A DNA stretch of 5,247 nt from Eubacteriales bacterium. GTDB lineage: Bacteria > Bacillota > Clostridia > Oscillospirales > Acutalibacteraceae. The translations under genes and the position numbers were made by a program. The stretch is taken from the NCBI GenBank assembly GCA_030529125.1, contig JAUMXP010000117.1:1-5247 (forward strand). The letters are read 5' to 3'. This document shows, in pieces, positions 5,196 through 5,247 of the stretch (position 1 is its first letter; each line of letters begins with the position of its first letter). The notes below the pieces were generated by a model that ran no database searches, was not told the DNA's origin, and saw nothing but the letters and a program-made list of their open reading frames with translations.

Positions 5196-5247
5196 TGAAG
5201 TGAACCCCAAAGTTTAGACAAAATAAAATATTAAATTGATAGTGAAT
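5196..5247. mobile_element. End of an IS3-family (IS150-like) insertion sequence, cut by the window end
   Basis: From 5196 the sequence starts with TG and contains GTGAACCCCAAAGTTTAGACA-like bases up to 5220 (core ACCCCAAAGTTTAGACA at 5204-5220). This matches the usual terminal inverted repeat of IS3-family elements of the IS150 type (TG...CCCCAAAAGTTAGACA). The AT-rich 27 bases after it would be the space between the repeat and the transposase genes. No transposase frame, second end or target duplication is visible, so the call rests on this one terminal motif. Left or right end cannot be decided. On the minus strand one frame stays open to the window edge and another stops inside the repeat, so both orientations are possible. 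Confidence 0.62.

Noticed and set aside
1..5247. CRISPR array, tRNA or rRNA genes
   Set aside because: No regularly spaced direct repeats, tRNA cloverleaf or rRNA signature was seen on either strand, and nearly all the window is coding.

Overview
This window looks like chromosome from an anaerobic Bacillota, probably a Clostridia of the Oscillospirales/Ruminococcus type. The placement is inferred from moderately AT-rich DNA, strong AGGAG ribosome sites, intrinsic terminators, a short cobalamin-dependent methionine synthase without its activation domain, and a yedE/TusA/DUF3343 cluster. All recognised genes are on the + strand and form two transcription groups.

Group 1 (1 to about 3558) opens with the last 39 codons of a gene whose end looks like the C-terminus of a stand-alone methionine synthase reactivation (AdoMet-binding) protein, with a four-cysteine tail. 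Its stop is 7 bases before the start of metH at 130, which encodes a 795-residue enzyme with homocysteine, pterin, B12-cap and B12 modules. The two genes together supply the parts that E. coli carries in one 1227-residue MetH chain. Two bases after metH comes an RluA-type pseudouridine synthase, then, behind a strong ribosome site, an unrecognised 103-residue protein with three membrane segments. A 10-bp GC-containing hairpin with a T-tract closes the group.

Group 2 (about 3574 to 5194) has its own near-consensus sigma-A promoter (TTGACC, 17 bp, TATAAT). The -10 box sits in the middle of a 9-10 bp inverted repeat that is a good candidate operator. The operon has three overlapping genes: a YedE/YeeE-type transporter with a duplicated cysteine architecture, a 67-residue TusA-like sulfur/selenium carrier, and a 78-residue DUF3343 protein (putative Se/S carrier) with a CGSC motif. 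The arrangement suggests uptake of a reduced sulfur or selenium species followed by cysteine-to-cysteine transfer in the cytosol. The substrate cannot be told from sequence, and no selD or selA is in the window.

A short A-stem/T-stem terminator follows. Immediately at its T-tract, at about 5196, a sequence typical of an IS3-family (IS150-like) terminal inverted repeat begins, so the window probably ends inside an insertion sequence whose transposase lies beyond position 5247.
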